Numbered from the stretch's first letter, positions 14,017 to 21,473 are shown. The stretch is DNA of 64,000 nucleotides from Unio delphinus (GCA_029339505.1 JAQISU010000210.1:15014001-15078000); one strand, 5' to 3'. A program made the numbers and translations. Notes: generated by a model not told the origin, from the letters alone.

Positions 14017-14390
14017 TTATCGAGTGACGACGATATCATCAATGATAATTGCGAGTATGCGGTTGATGCAATATGAAATTGAAGTAAGTAATTCTGCAGT
14101 TTACTCTGGCTGCATGATGATATCTTTTTTGCTATCCCGGTTGATATACCCCCGATTGTAGCCACCGCAGAAATGCAAATTGGAACTACGACCGGGGCAA
14201 TCATTGTAACAGATGCTAGTATTATTCCGGCACCAGTGAGAACGATTGACACCGAGTATATAATAACATCAATTGCGGTGATTCTTCGTCGGTATTTTTT
14301 TATTTTTATTTGATACTCCTCAGTGAGGGTTTTGAGTCTATTCTGAAATTCTCTGACCTGATCATAGCGACATTGAGTTGATGAAATCAT
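13845..14390 (-). CDS. Two-TM membrane protein of the Polinton accessory family
   Basis: A 181-aa product. The N-terminal ~38 residues are charged and helical, with RLKTLTEEYQIKIKKYRRRI. Two adjacent hydrophobic segments follow (about residues 40-60 and 63-87, rich in Gly/Ala/Val/Ile), then a helical tail ending in a low-complexity Asn/Asp stretch. The layout of a charged helix, a Gly-rich hydrophobic hairpin and an I(S)DSEF..M..IFDS..KLE.QHE tail matches a protein often seen beside capsid genes in invertebrate Polintons. Membrane attachment or permeabilisation in the virion is a plausible role but is inference. The last ~30 codons lie in the tandem duplication, so the native C-terminus may be altered. 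The palindrome AAACGCTAGCGTTT lies 11 bp upstream of the start. Confidence 0.65.
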   Translation of the reverse strand: MISSTQCRYDQVREFQNRLKTLTEEYQIKIKKYRRRITAIDVIIYSVSIVLTGAGIILASVTMIAPVVVPICISAVATIGGISTGIAKKISSCSQSKLQNYLLQFHIASTAYSQLSLMISSSLDNTIISDSEFSAMVSIFDSAISKLERQHEYNNNDNTDGIRKHEPKKQNDLNNINITRL

Positions 14391-14401
14391 TGTTATTTTA
14401 A

Positions 14402-14415
14402 AAACGCTAGCGTTT
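14402..14415. promoter_or_regulatory. 14 bp perfect palindrome AAACGCTAGCGTTT (site 1)
   Basis: Perfect dyad in the short gap upstream of the two-TM gene. The identical 14 bp occurs at 18963-18976, between two virion genes, and at 24245-24258, inside the helicase part of the PolB gene. It could be a binding site for an element-encoded or host factor. Function is inferred only from recurrence. Confidence 0.45.
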
Positions 14416-14448
14416 TCAATTGTGAAATCCGAAGGATTTTCCTTTCAA

Positions 14449-15978
14449 TTATCCTATTATTGACCTGGTTTTAGGATCTGATGAGGGGACACCGGATACA
14501 AATTCTATTATCCAGGGTAGTGACTCCCTAATCACAGACTCGTCGGAATTCTTTATAACAATCGTAAGCGGGATTGGTATAGCAGGTGGAGGTTTTGGTA
14601 TTTTCTCTAGTATATACATCAATGTGTTAACACCGCTGATACCTGTGTTGCTGAATTCCAAATCAAATTTACGGTGATGTATTATTGTAAGTCGGTAGCA
14701 ACCTGGTGCACCAGTATGTCTGTTGCCAACACGAAGATAATTTTCATTTCCCCGGATCCAATCAAAAGTCCCACTATCAACCGTGTACACGATGTTATTG
14801 ACGCTTACACTATGTGGAATTTTTATCCTATTGATAGCCGCGCTAATCTCAGCGAGAGTCATGACTGCCACAAGTTGGAATCCAAAGAACTTATTAACAA
14901 TGTCATTGACTGGTTTTTGATTTTCTTTTAGTTTAAGAAGATCGTCGGAAATATCGAGATAATTTACCCTGATTTTGGTAGGATCTATTGTTTTTCCACT
15001 CTCCTCCTTGTTAGAAAAGAATGAAACCAGAAGTTCGTTGATTCTAATCAGTGCTTGGGTTTTAATATGGTTGTCGATGTTAGAAAATTTCGTCGTGATA
15101 TCTTGGAGGCTACTGCCCTCAAAGAACTTATTAACCATTTCATTTGTGAGCTTTTGTTCGTCAATAGCTTTTTTAACTTCAGCGAGGGTTGGACCTGTCA
15201 ACGATGTGGTTTCAGAACCAGGTGTTCTCCCCAAAAATCTATCCACGATGGTATTAAGTGTTGTTTGTCTCATCATAAACATATTAATATCTTTGAGAGT
15301 TATTGTAGATGTAGCCGGGATACCAAAGAAATTATTAGCGATGTAGGCATTGTGAGTGTGCTTGCCGATAAACTCACTGATTTCAGCGAGAGTCGAGTCT
15401 GCCACAGGTGGGGATCCAAAAAACCTAACAATGACGTCGTTAGTGGGTTTTTGATCTTCTATTAGTTTAGAAATCTCGAGATAATTTGCCTTGATTTCAT
15501 TTTCATTCATCATCCTTCCCGCGTCCTTGTTAAAAAAGAATAGCGATAGATAGTTTTTAATTTCAGCGAGAGTCATGCCAACCACAAGCAGTGTTCCAAA
15601 GAATTTATGTATGACATTTTTGCGAAAATTATTATAACCTCGTATATAATCCTCCAGATCACGTTTGTGGGCGTCAATCGCGTCGGTGATCGTAGACACA
15701 AGTGCGCCTGGTTTAAGTCGTCCGTCGTTGGAATACAGCGCAATAGAGTTTTCAGCGGCGTCGCGCTGCCGTATCAAAATGTCATTCAATGACACATCAC
15801 TGGATTTCAATTTACCCTGTTTGTCTTGAAATACAACTATTTCATTAGGATCAACATTTGTTAAGTTCAACGTCTCAGCGATTTCATCTTCAATTATTTT
15901 TTTTACATCCTTGACAGAATCAGGTGGTGCAGTGCCATCGGGTTTGGGTTTCAAAGATCTCCCCCAAATATCAATCAT
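14449..15978 (-). CDS. Large repeat-containing protein, possible virion fibre or scaffold
   Basis: A 509-aa protein that I do not recognise. It holds about six degenerate repeats of ~50 aa, each with a core like N.IV.(K/R)FFG, a variable linker and TLAEI or TLKDI. Examples are the FFGTLLVVGMTLAEI, FFGSPPVADSTLAEI, FFGIPATSTITLKDI and FFGFQLVAVMTLAEI segments. The last ~140 residues are non-repetitive and beta-rich (YTVDSGTFDWIRGNENYLRV..), like a C-terminal head. N-terminal repeats with a terminal globular domain would fit a fibre, but this rests on layout alone. It sits on the minus strand between the protease and the two-TM gene. A motif AACGATTTTAGA ~35 bp upstream of the ATG resembles motifs ahead of the PX-like and capsid genes. 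No signal peptide or TM segment seen. Confidence 0.7.
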   Translation of the reverse strand: MIDIWGRSLKPKPDGTAPPDSVKDVKKIIEDEIAETLNLTNVDPNEIVVFQDKQGKLKSSDVSLNDILIRQRDAAENSIALYSNDGRLKPGALVSTITDAIDAHKRDLEDYIRGYNNFRKNVIHKFFGTLLVVGMTLAEIKNYLSLFFFNKDAGRMMNENEIKANYLEISKLIEDQKPTNDVIVRFFGSPPVADSTLAEISEFIGKHTHNAYIANNFFGIPATSTITLKDINMFMMRQTTLNTIVDRFLGRTPGSETTSLTGPTLAEVKKAIDEQKLTNEMVNKFFEGSSLQDITTKFSNIDNHIKTQALIRINELLVSFFSNKEESGKTIDPTKIRVNYLDISDDLLKLKENQKPVNDIVNKFFGFQLVAVMTLAEISAAINRIKIPHSVSVNNIVYTVDSGTFDWIRGNENYLRVGNRHTGAPGCYRLTIIHHRKFDLEFSNTGISGVNTLMYILEKIPKPPPAIPIPLTIVIKNSDESVIRESLPWIIEFVSGVPSSDPKTRSIIG

Positions 15979-16002
15979 GTTATTGTAAAACTCTTTCTCT
16001 CT

Positions 16003-16458
16003 CTAAAATCGTTTTTGACGACTTCGTTGAAAAATCTTCGATTTTCTGAAGCGATTACTAGTGTATTCATTAACGACAACATGTGGTGGTTTTCCGCTTG
16101 GGTTACTCAAGGAGTTAGAAATAGCGTCAAGGACATTTAATACTTCGCTGCCACATATTGGTGGGTCAATCATCGTTTGTGTTGGTAGCGTAGAATACCA
16201 AGTCTTCATTGGAAGGGTTTTTATATACCGCATAAACTCTTTTGGTGGGGCTAATCCATATGAATCGAAATAAACAATCCCACGTGGATCAATAGCGTAT
16301 GCAACCCAGTGAGTTCCAGGTCCGGTGCTGTTATCGAGATTAATAATACCTGTTTCAGTTTTGTTTGGTTGATGTGGTAATTGATCTTTCATAAAAACAC
16401 CTCTGAAATTTTTAATCACTAGTTTTTTAGCCGCATCCATTAAATCTAAATTGGACAT
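16003..16458 (-). CDS. Adenovirus-type maturation cysteine protease
   Basis: A 151-aa product, using the ATG that starts MSNLDLMDAAKKL. Catalytic features of the adenain/C5-like (Ulp1-fold) family are visible. GTHWVAYAID carries the His, YFDSYG carries the acidic residue, and QTMIDPPICGSEVL has the Gln that shapes the oxyanion hole and the nucleophile Cys. Such proteases cleave capsid and core precursors during virion maturation and are a Polinton hallmark. The frame stays open upstream to 16569, but that extension overlaps the repeated 3' end of the PX-like gene and is its out-of-frame shadow. I therefore chose the internal start, 20 bp after the PX-like stop. The C-terminus is basic (RFRKSKIFQRSRQKRF). 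The gene appears intact. Confidence 0.88.
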   Translation of the reverse strand: MSNLDLMDAAKKLVIKNFRGVFMKDQLPHQPNKTETGIINLDNSTGPGTHWVAYAIDPRGIVYFDSYGLAPPKEFMRYIKTLPMKTWYSTLPTQTMIDPPICGSEVLNVLDAISNSLSNPSGKPPHVVVNEYTSNRFRKSKIFQRSRQKRF

Positions 16459-16478
16459 GGGAATCTTCGATTCCTGAA

Positions 16479-16988
16479 TTAATAAATCGTTCCTGGTAGT
16501 CTTAGACCCTTTCCGCTGTACCACGAATACGGGGTTCCTGGTAGTCTTAGACCCTTTCCGCTGTACCACGAATACGGGGTTCCTGGTAGTCTTAGACCCT
16601 TTCCCTTTTTTTTATATCCTTTCCCAGTTGCCTTCTTTAGTGCCATTCCTGCTGCAGTACCAACGGCTCCTAACGCTGCCGCTTTAGCCACCGCTGGGGC
16701 TGCTGCTGCAATCAATGCTGGAATCGCAGCTAACAACGGAAATATACCGCCTGTTTTAATCATATTTTTGATAGCAGCCGCAGAGAGAGTAATCTGAACC
16801 CCTTTTTTGGCTGCAAGTGCATCATTGAAATGTTTTATTTGACGAGTTGTCAGCGATAATTTATTTGCACCACCAGTCATTTGATTAGGTTTCAACGTGA
16901 TTGTGGTTCCACATTTTTTAGCCGATTCTGATTGCAATTTTTGGATTTGACCAGGAGTTAACGCAACACTAATAACACTATATGACAT
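16479..16988 (-). CDS. PX-like small virion protein (hydrophobic core, basic repeat tail)
   Basis: A 169-aa product. The N-terminal half has repeated short motifs of the LTPGQIQKLQ / LKPNQMTGG / LTTRQIKHF / LSAAAIKNM type, as in the PX-like proteins of invertebrate Polintons. A Gly/Ala/Pro-rich hydrophobic stretch follows (about residues 80-115), then a Lys/Gly-rich region. The C-terminus is a 15-aa unit (KGLRLPGTPYSWYSG) present two and a half times, encoded by a 45 bp minisatellite. The composition suggests a membrane-active or DNA/capsid-linking minor protein, perhaps a substrate of the protease encoded just downstream. Function is inferred from family and neighbourhood. AAACGATTTAGA stands ~35 bp upstream of the ATG. 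Confidence 0.75.
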   Translation of the reverse strand: MSYSVISVALTPGQIQKLQSESAKKCGTTITLKPNQMTGGANKLSLTTRQIKHFNDALAAKKGVQITLSAAAIKNMIKTGGIFPLLAAIPALIAAAAPAVAKAAALGAVGTAAGMALKKATGKGYKKKGKGLRLPGTPYSWYSGKGLRLPGTPYSWYSGKGLRLPGTIY

Positions 16989-17028
16989 TATACATAATTG
17001 ATTGATTCTAAATCGTTTACAATTTCAA

Positions 17029-17661
17029 TTACATGTTCTCCACTGGGGCATCTACCACTCTCATTCTTCCACCAACACCTTCAAGTAGCATTGATTTGTC
17101 GCTGAGAATGACAGCAACCGCTCTATAATTATCAATAGCACCACGAGTCACATTAGCTCTAAAGTGTATACCAACGACGGACTGTCTTGTTAAATCGAGA
17201 TGTTCCAGTGAGAAGTAATAGATCGGATACAGATTTTTAAAATCATATTGTGATATTTGCAAACCAGTATCGACATTTTGATCACGTGCCATAAATGACA
17301 ACAGACGATGATACACGCGTGCAATATGATTTTCTGTGTAATTAAGTTGTATATCCTCGGATGGTTCCTGCTGGCCGTTTATTCTCAGTGAGATGTCTTT
17401 CACACCTAACTGATCAAATATCATATGGCTGGAGAGTTGATTGCCAACTCGTGTGTTATCCTGTAACGCAATAAATATATGACGTGGCGCAGCAACACCT
17501 TGTTTTGATGCTAGGTTCCAAGTGAATAACCCGTTGATATTTGATTGCTTCACATCTGTACTCACGGTTAGCCAACTCAACAACGACTTTCCTCCTTGGT
17601 CCATAAATGATAGTAATCGTTCTTCTGCGGTGATTGCTGGAGTCAACACTGGCATCCACAA
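17029..17661 (-). CDS. Major capsid protein, C-terminal part (after an in-frame stop)
   Basis: A 210-codon frame that continues the capsid reading frame directly after a TAA at 17662-17664. It matches the C-terminal jelly-roll half of the double-jelly-roll capsid family of Polintons: WMPVLTPAITAEE, then RHIFIALQDNTR, then a QYDFKNLYPIYYFSLEHLDL segment and a VVGIHFRANVT..AVAVILSD ending. With the upstream part the total is close to 470 codons, the family's usual size. The ATG at its start is only the first Met after the stop and is unlikely to be a native start. A separate C-terminal protein would lack half of the fold. Either the copy is defective or the stop is read through. Confidence 0.8.
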   Translation of the reverse strand: MWMPVLTPAITAEERLLSFMDQGGKSLLSWLTVSTDVKQSNINGLFTWNLASKQGVAAPRHIFIALQDNTRVGNQLSSHMIFDQLGVKDISLRINGQQEPSEDIQLNYTENHIARVYHRLLSFMARDQNVDTGLQISQYDFKNLYPIYYFSLEHLDLTRQSVVGIHFRANVTRGAIDNYRAVAVILSDKSMLLEGVGGRMRVVDAPVENM

Positions 17662-18438
17662 TTATATTTTTGTTAAATTGACTTTACCGGCATCAGCATT
17701 GGGATTTGCAGCATCTGCTGGAATCCTCCAGATTGCGTCATTATCATCACTCTTTCGTACAAGCGATACTGTATGCTTCGCCCCGTAGATAACTTTTCTG
17801 ACGTTTCTACAGAATCCAAAAATATGATGCAGTGGAATCGCACATGAAAATGATTTACGCCCTACTCCCAACATTGAGTTTCGTGTTGCAGCTCCTAGAT
17901 TGAAATTAACGTCGTTGTTTATAATCATATTCTCGACATCTGCATCACTATTATCACGTTTTTTTGGTCGTCTTACAACAAATGGATTTCCTCCAGCGGT
18001 ATTCTTACCATCTTTTGCAAACATCATAGAGGGTTCTGCTGATCTTGTATAATCATCAGAATATCTCGCTAACCCGATTATTGTTGTAGCCATATCAACA
18101 TCGCGATCTATGGACTCAATTTCTTTTCCATCAATGAGATATCTAGCACTCTCAAATAACGCCATAATACCATTATTGACAAAACCGACTTGAGTACCAT
18201 CTGGATACGGTGCTGGTACAGCAGGAGTATCATCAGCTGTTACAAGTTCTCCTTCTACTTCAATAAACGCTTCACAGGGCAAAAAGTATTTACTGGTATC
18301 ATGGACTTGAAGTTCAATTCTTGCTCGACTATTTGAGTCTATGGCATGATAGGCGTAATATTGATAATCGCGTACAGAATCATCCTTGCCAACTGGGGCG
18401 TCTATATCAAACGCCGGATCATATGATTTTTTGAACAT
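17662..18438 (-). CDS. Major capsid protein (double jelly-roll), N-terminal part
   Basis: A 258-codon frame ending at a TAA. Family features seen are a VRDYQYYAYHAI start, the FVNNGIMALFESARYLIDGK motif, a DVDMATTIIGLARYSDD helix region and IPLHHIFGFCRNVRKVIYG followed by HTVSLVRKSDDNDAIWR. These are characteristic of the hexon-like major capsid of invertebrate Polintons/adintoviruses, which forms the icosahedral shell. The frame stops exactly where the family normally continues into its second jelly roll, and the continuation is in the same frame. A motif CACGATTTAGACTC lies ~30 bp upstream of the ATG and resembles those ahead of the PX-like and 509-aa genes. Homology is confident; whether functional protein is made is not. 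Confidence 0.88.
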   Translation of the reverse strand: MFKKSYDPAFDIDAPVGKDDSVRDYQYYAYHAIDSNSRARIELQVHDTSKYFLPCEAFIEVEGELVTADDTPAVPAPYPDGTQVGFVNNGIMALFESARYLIDGKEIESIDRDVDMATTIIGLARYSDDYTRSAEPSMMFAKDGKNTAGGNPFVVRRPKKRDNSDADVENMIINNDVNFNLGAATRNSMLGVGRKSFSCAIPLHHIFGFCRNVRKVIYGAKHTVSLVRKSDDNDAIWRIPADAANPNADAGKVNLTKI

Positions 18439-18484
18439 TTTATTCTATTTATCAGAGTCTAAATCGTGAAATCATAAACGATTT

Positions 18485-18931
18485 TCATCGACGTAGTTTT
18501 TTAAAGCCGCTTCCTGCTATCATATTTGCAATATTGCTTTGGTCGGGAATTAAAGCCATCGACGCTAATTTTTCGTCTACTGCGTTATTTATAATTCTAC
18601 TAACACTTGCAGGCATTTCCGCTGTAGATGGTAACGGTTTCTTTTTTCGTAAATCACTTCGTGATTTCACTAATGATGTTAATTTATTCTTCGCAGTTGA
18701 AAACGCTTTTCCAGCCAGATCTCCAACAGCACCAATACCCTTATCACGAATAACTTCAATTGCTTTCATTCCTAGTTGTTTAGCCAACGGCATCACTTTT
18801 GGAGCCATTCTCGCAAATAACCCTGCAATGGTATTGCCTAAACCATCTCCGTAGTATGCTCTATAAACTGAAAACCGTGAATTAACTACGTAGACGGGGG
18901 TTGGTTTATCATGATTGTAGTGTATGATCAT
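18485..18931 (-). CDS. Small basic Gly-rich virion/core protein
   Basis: A 148-aa product. Near residues 27-40 there is YYGDGLGNTIAGLFARM, a GxGLGN..GLF motif common in small basic proteins encoded next to the capsid gene of Polintons. An amphipathic, Lys/Ala-rich stretch follows (APKVMPLAKQLG..KAIEVI) and the end is basic (GSGFKKLRR). Such proteins are thought to be cleaved by the viral protease and to bind DNA or membrane, like adenovirus core proteins; that is inference. It is transcribed with the capsid gene, which starts ~46 bp downstream. The sequence just before its ATG is very similar to that before the 323-aa gene. Confidence 0.68.
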   Translation of the reverse strand: MIIHYNHDKPTPVYVVNSRFSVYRAYYGDGLGNTIAGLFARMAPKVMPLAKQLGMKAIEVIRDKGIGAVGDLAGKAFSTAKNKLTSLVKSRSDLRKKKPLPSTAEMPASVSRIINNAVDEKLASMALIPDQSNIANMIAGSGFKKLRR

Positions 18932-18962
18932 TATTTGAAATCAGAAACCATTTTTCAATTGG

Positions 18963-18976
18963 AAACGCTAGCGTTT
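18963..18976. promoter_or_regulatory. 14 bp perfect palindrome AAACGCTAGCGTTT (site 2)
   Basis: The same dyad as at 14402-14415, in the 62 bp gap between the 148-aa and 323-aa genes. It directly adjoins a block reading, on the minus strand, CAATTGAAAAATGGTTTCTG before the 148-aa ATG. Confidence 0.45.
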
Positions 18977-18993
18977 TTATTCAGTCTCGGTGA

Positions 18994-19965
18994 TTAATCA
19001 CTGTGATACCCACTTTCCACTAACTCGCCAATGAAATCTCGATATGTGCTGATATCCATGATACCACCCTGAAATAATCGTCTACAGATATCAGATGCTT
19101 CATTAATTATTTCCGGTGAGTTATTTCCAGCTCGGAAACCTCCTACAAGAACTTCTAATCGTGATATATCATTGATAACACTACCAGGACATGAAATCCT
19201 TGGATTCTCACTGGAATCTTGCAATCCACTTCCGCTATAACCAGTTGCTTTATCCATTTTTTCTTCTTCATCCATGGATTGTAAATAATCAAGAGGATCA
19301 TCATCATCAGGTGGTAGTTGTTGTTTTTTAGGAGAGTAGAGTAGTTTCTTTGCAGGTTGCTGTCGCCGCCTTTGCAATTTTGGTGGTTTTTGTTTTTGTT
19401 TTTGTTCTTCAAATCGTTTATACACGTTACCCACCGCATTGATATATCCATTGTATGATGGACTATCTGTCTTAATTTGACTTTTTTCAGTTTTGATCTT
19501 ATAGAATATATCAGCCCAGTGAGTTATATTTCTAACATATTTATGATGTTCTGGTTTCAACATTTTTTTTCTGTTTTCATAAGTCGTAACAACAAGCGCA
19601 GGAATATCTGCTAGTTTAGTCTCATCAATTGCTGCTAACCCGGTCTTGGTAAATCTCACGCGTAAATCATCAACTGTTCTTTTTGATATTATTTGTTCTG
19701 TTTGTTCAGTTTTCGCTGCTATTTTTTCGAGTTCACCAATAACAGATTTTCCCGTCTCGGGAACATCTCCCAGTATAGCACGCTCTATCCCCTTCGTTGC
19801 TGTGGTTACTGGTTTAAACAATTCTTCAGACCCCACAGCAAAATCAGTCTGAAGACTCTGTCGTTGTTGTAGTTTATTCCGTACAGAGTCACGAATTGGT
19901 ACAAATCTCCTGATTGCATCCAGTCGTTCACGAGCCAATCGGGTTGTTAATGCTTCATTGACCAT
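18994..19965 (-). CDS. Scaffold-like virion protein (323 aa)
   Basis: A helical N-terminal third (RLARERLDAIRRF..), a middle region with KPEHHKYVRNITHWADIFYKI, a basic Gln/Lys-rich stretch (about residues 187-215) and an acidic run DDDDPLDYLQSMDEEE. The C-terminal module (about residues 265-320) has SRLEVLVGGFRAGNNSPEI and GIMDISTYRDFIGELV. That ~55-aa module is common at the C-terminus of Polinton proteins encoded beside the capsid gene and is probably a helical bundle. Role unproven; scaffold or minor virion protein is my inference. It is the most upstream gene of the left minus-strand set, and its start follows an AT-rich block shared with the 148-aa gene. Confidence 0.68.
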   Translation of the reverse strand: MVNEALTTRLARERLDAIRRFVPIRDSVRNKLQQRQSLQTDFAVGSEELFKPVTTATKGIERAILGDVPETGKSVIGELEKIAAKTEQTEQIISKRTVDDLRVRFTKTGLAAIDETKLADIPALVVTTYENRKKMLKPEHHKYVRNITHWADIFYKIKTEKSQIKTDSPSYNGYINAVGNVYKRFEEQKQKQKPPKLQRRRQQPAKKLLYSPKKQQLPPDDDDPLDYLQSMDEEEKMDKATGYSGSGLQDSSENPRISCPGSVINDISRLEVLVGGFRAGNNSPEIINEASDICRRLFQGGIMDISTYRDFIGELVESGYHSD

Positions 19966-20067
19966 TATTTAAAATCAGAAACAATTTTTCAATTGTAAAA
20001 CAATTTTTCAATCCCGACCTAACACCATCGATTTTTGACATCCCTTGAGGGTCGGCTAAAAAAAAAA

Positions 20068-20145
20068 ATGATTAATGGTCGGGCAATCAAATAATGATAA
20101 ATAGTCGGTCAATCAAATAATGATAAATGGTCGGTCAATCAAAAT
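20068..20145. repeat. Three 26 bp direct repeats
   Basis: Units at 20068-20093, 20094-20119 and 20120-20145 share ATGATAAATGGTCGGTCAAT with one to three differences. They fill the gap between the virion gene block and the 118-aa gene, overlapping that gene's last codons. A poly-A run precedes them. They could be iterons, a regulatory array or a neutral minisatellite. Confidence 0.8.
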
Positions 20146-20495
20146 TGTTCATTTTCTTGAATTAACGCCCGTAGGTTTCTAACTTTAGAATTAACCTCCT
20201 TTTTCAATTCGTATTCGTACCCCAATTCTTTTCGTATTCGTTCTACGATGGTATACAACGGAGCGAACACACTTACGTCACTGGAAAATGCGAGAGAGTC
20301 CTTAATAGAATTCTGAATTCTTTTGATGAGCGCATACTTCTTTGGTAGCATGTATTTATTGTTGTTAACTCCGTATTCTATATCCTGAAAATCAGACATG
20401 ATTTGATCAGGATTTAACCCATCTGATAGTTCAATATCCCAACTTTTCAATTTTGAAATCTCGGATAAAATGCTATTCATGTTTTCAGAATTCAT
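20139..20495 (-). CDS. Hypothetical protein, 118 aa
   Basis: Unrecognised. I chose the internal ATG (MNSENMNSILSEISK), because the frame open to 20540 would overlap the HNH gene and adds an unlikely N-terminus. The product is mostly helical and charged, with ELSDGLNPDQIMSDFQDIEYG, then KYALIKRIQNSIKDSL and a C-terminal coiled-coil-like IVERIRKELGYEYELKKEV. No TM segment or metal motif. It lies between the HNH gene and the virion set on the same strand, and its end runs into the 26 bp repeats. Confidence 0.5.
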   Translation of the reverse strand: MNSENMNSILSEISKLKSWDIELSDGLNPDQIMSDFQDIEYGVNNNKYMLPKKYALIKRIQNSIKDSLAFSSDVSVFAPLYTIVERIRKELGYEYELKKEVNSKVRNLRALIQENEQF

Positions 20496-20539
20496 TATTC
20501 TATAACAATTATATATTTCTAAATGAAAAATATGACGCA

Positions 20540-21042
20540 TTAGACATAACTAAATTGAATTTTTTGTTCGGTCTTTTTTGAAATAGCCGTTTTGGTTATT
20601 CCCTCTGCAACTCTTCGTACTGAGGGTCCACAAGTATCGAAGTGCCTACCGGCGCCAGCTATCGATTGAAATATTTTTTCTTCGTTAGTTATCGTATTCA
20701 AAGATTTCACAGGTCTCGCTTTTTTTGAGTATTTCCCAGTCCCCCCTCGTTTGGTATTCTCACTTTGTGTGATAGCTTGCAGATTTGATAAAGAATTGTT
20801 CATTGGATTAGAATCGATATGATCAATAACAAAATCATCCTCGATCAATCCATAAAAACACTCGTACACGAAACGATGATTGCGATAAGTTTTCGTTTCT
20901 TTTCCCTCCCTAACAGTAAACATCAAGTACCCTTATTATTCACAGAACCAACTGATTTCTTCAGTCTGCGGTTTCTTACAACACCATCACTGGATGCTTC
21001 ATAATTTGTGATCACAGGGTGTTGTCTGAATTCTTGGTTCAT
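20540..21042 (-). pseudogene. HNH homing-type endonuclease with NUMOD modules, frameshifted
   Basis: The HNH core is clear: HRFVYECFYGLIEDDFVIDHIDSNP..NNSLSNLQAIT (H..H..N). A C-terminal DNA-binding NUMOD1-like part follows, PVKSLN..TNEEKIFQSIAGAGRHF. The N-terminal NUMOD4-like part (RQHPVITNYEASSDGVVRN, then RRLKK) lies just upstream in another frame, starting at an ATG at 21042 and stopping at 20923-20925. The break falls at a short G run near 20930, where loss of one base explains it. No ATG serves the downstream frame other than one at 20923, which would drop the NUMOD4 part. Such nucleases are typical of phages, giant viruses and introns. Here it may promote spread of the element or be a passenger. 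Probably inactive as it stands. Confidence 0.7.
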
Positions 21043-21056
21043 TCGTATACATAATA

Positions 21057-21473
21057 CTATTGTTTGTCTAATTCATCGTTTGGTTTAATGATAAATCTTT
21101 CGATGTAGTCTTGAGGAGTTCTTATGATTTTATCCTTGACTCTGTCAAGGGTACTGACTTTGTCAGCGTCAAGAATACTGACTTTGTCAGCGTCAAGAAT
21201 ACTGACTTTGTCAGCGTCAGGGTTAAAATTTCTGATTGATTGTCCATTTTTTATTCTTTTATCATAATAACGCTTCAACTCCCTGTATCGCTTACCACCG
21301 CAATTCAAACACAACTGAGATTTTCCCCTAACCCCAACTCCACATCGTATGCACGGTAACGGACCAAGGCTTCCACGACGAAAGCTTTGCATATGATACC
21401 CACAGAACTCATTTCTGCATGATTTGTTACACGGGATTACTGATCCAATCATAAGCCACTTGCAGTGATTCAT
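21057..21473 (-). CDS. Small cysteine-rich zinc protein
   Basis: A 138-aa product from the ATG of MNHCKWLMIGS. Cysteines are paired as in treble-clef or ribbon proteins: PCNKSCRNEFCGYH near the start, then PCIRCGVGV..SQLCLNCGGKRYRELKRYY. This two-cluster layout recurs in small proteins of Polintons and large DNA viruses of invertebrates; function unknown, perhaps nucleic-acid binding. After the zinc region comes a threefold 8-aa repeat DADKVSIL, encoded by a 24 bp minisatellite near 21144-21222, then a short basic/acidic tail. It is transcribed away from the PolB gene, whose ATG is 42 bp distant, so the two share a divergent control region. Confidence 0.65.
   Translation of the reverse strand: MNHCKWLMIGSVIPCNKSCRNEFCGYHMQSFRRGSLGPLPCIRCGVGVRGKSQLCLNCGGKRYRELKRYYDKRIKNGQSIRNFNPDADKVSILDADKVSILDADKVSTLDRVKDKIIRTPQDYIERFIIKPNDELDKQ

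Noticed and set aside
16459..16569. N-terminal extension of the protease frame (MVQRKGSKTTRN twice)
   Set aside because: It is the out-of-frame shadow of the 45 bp repeat of the overlapping PX-like gene; protease homology begins later.
20068..20145. CRISPR-like array
   Set aside because: The three units are directly adjacent without spacers, in a eukaryotic transposon context.
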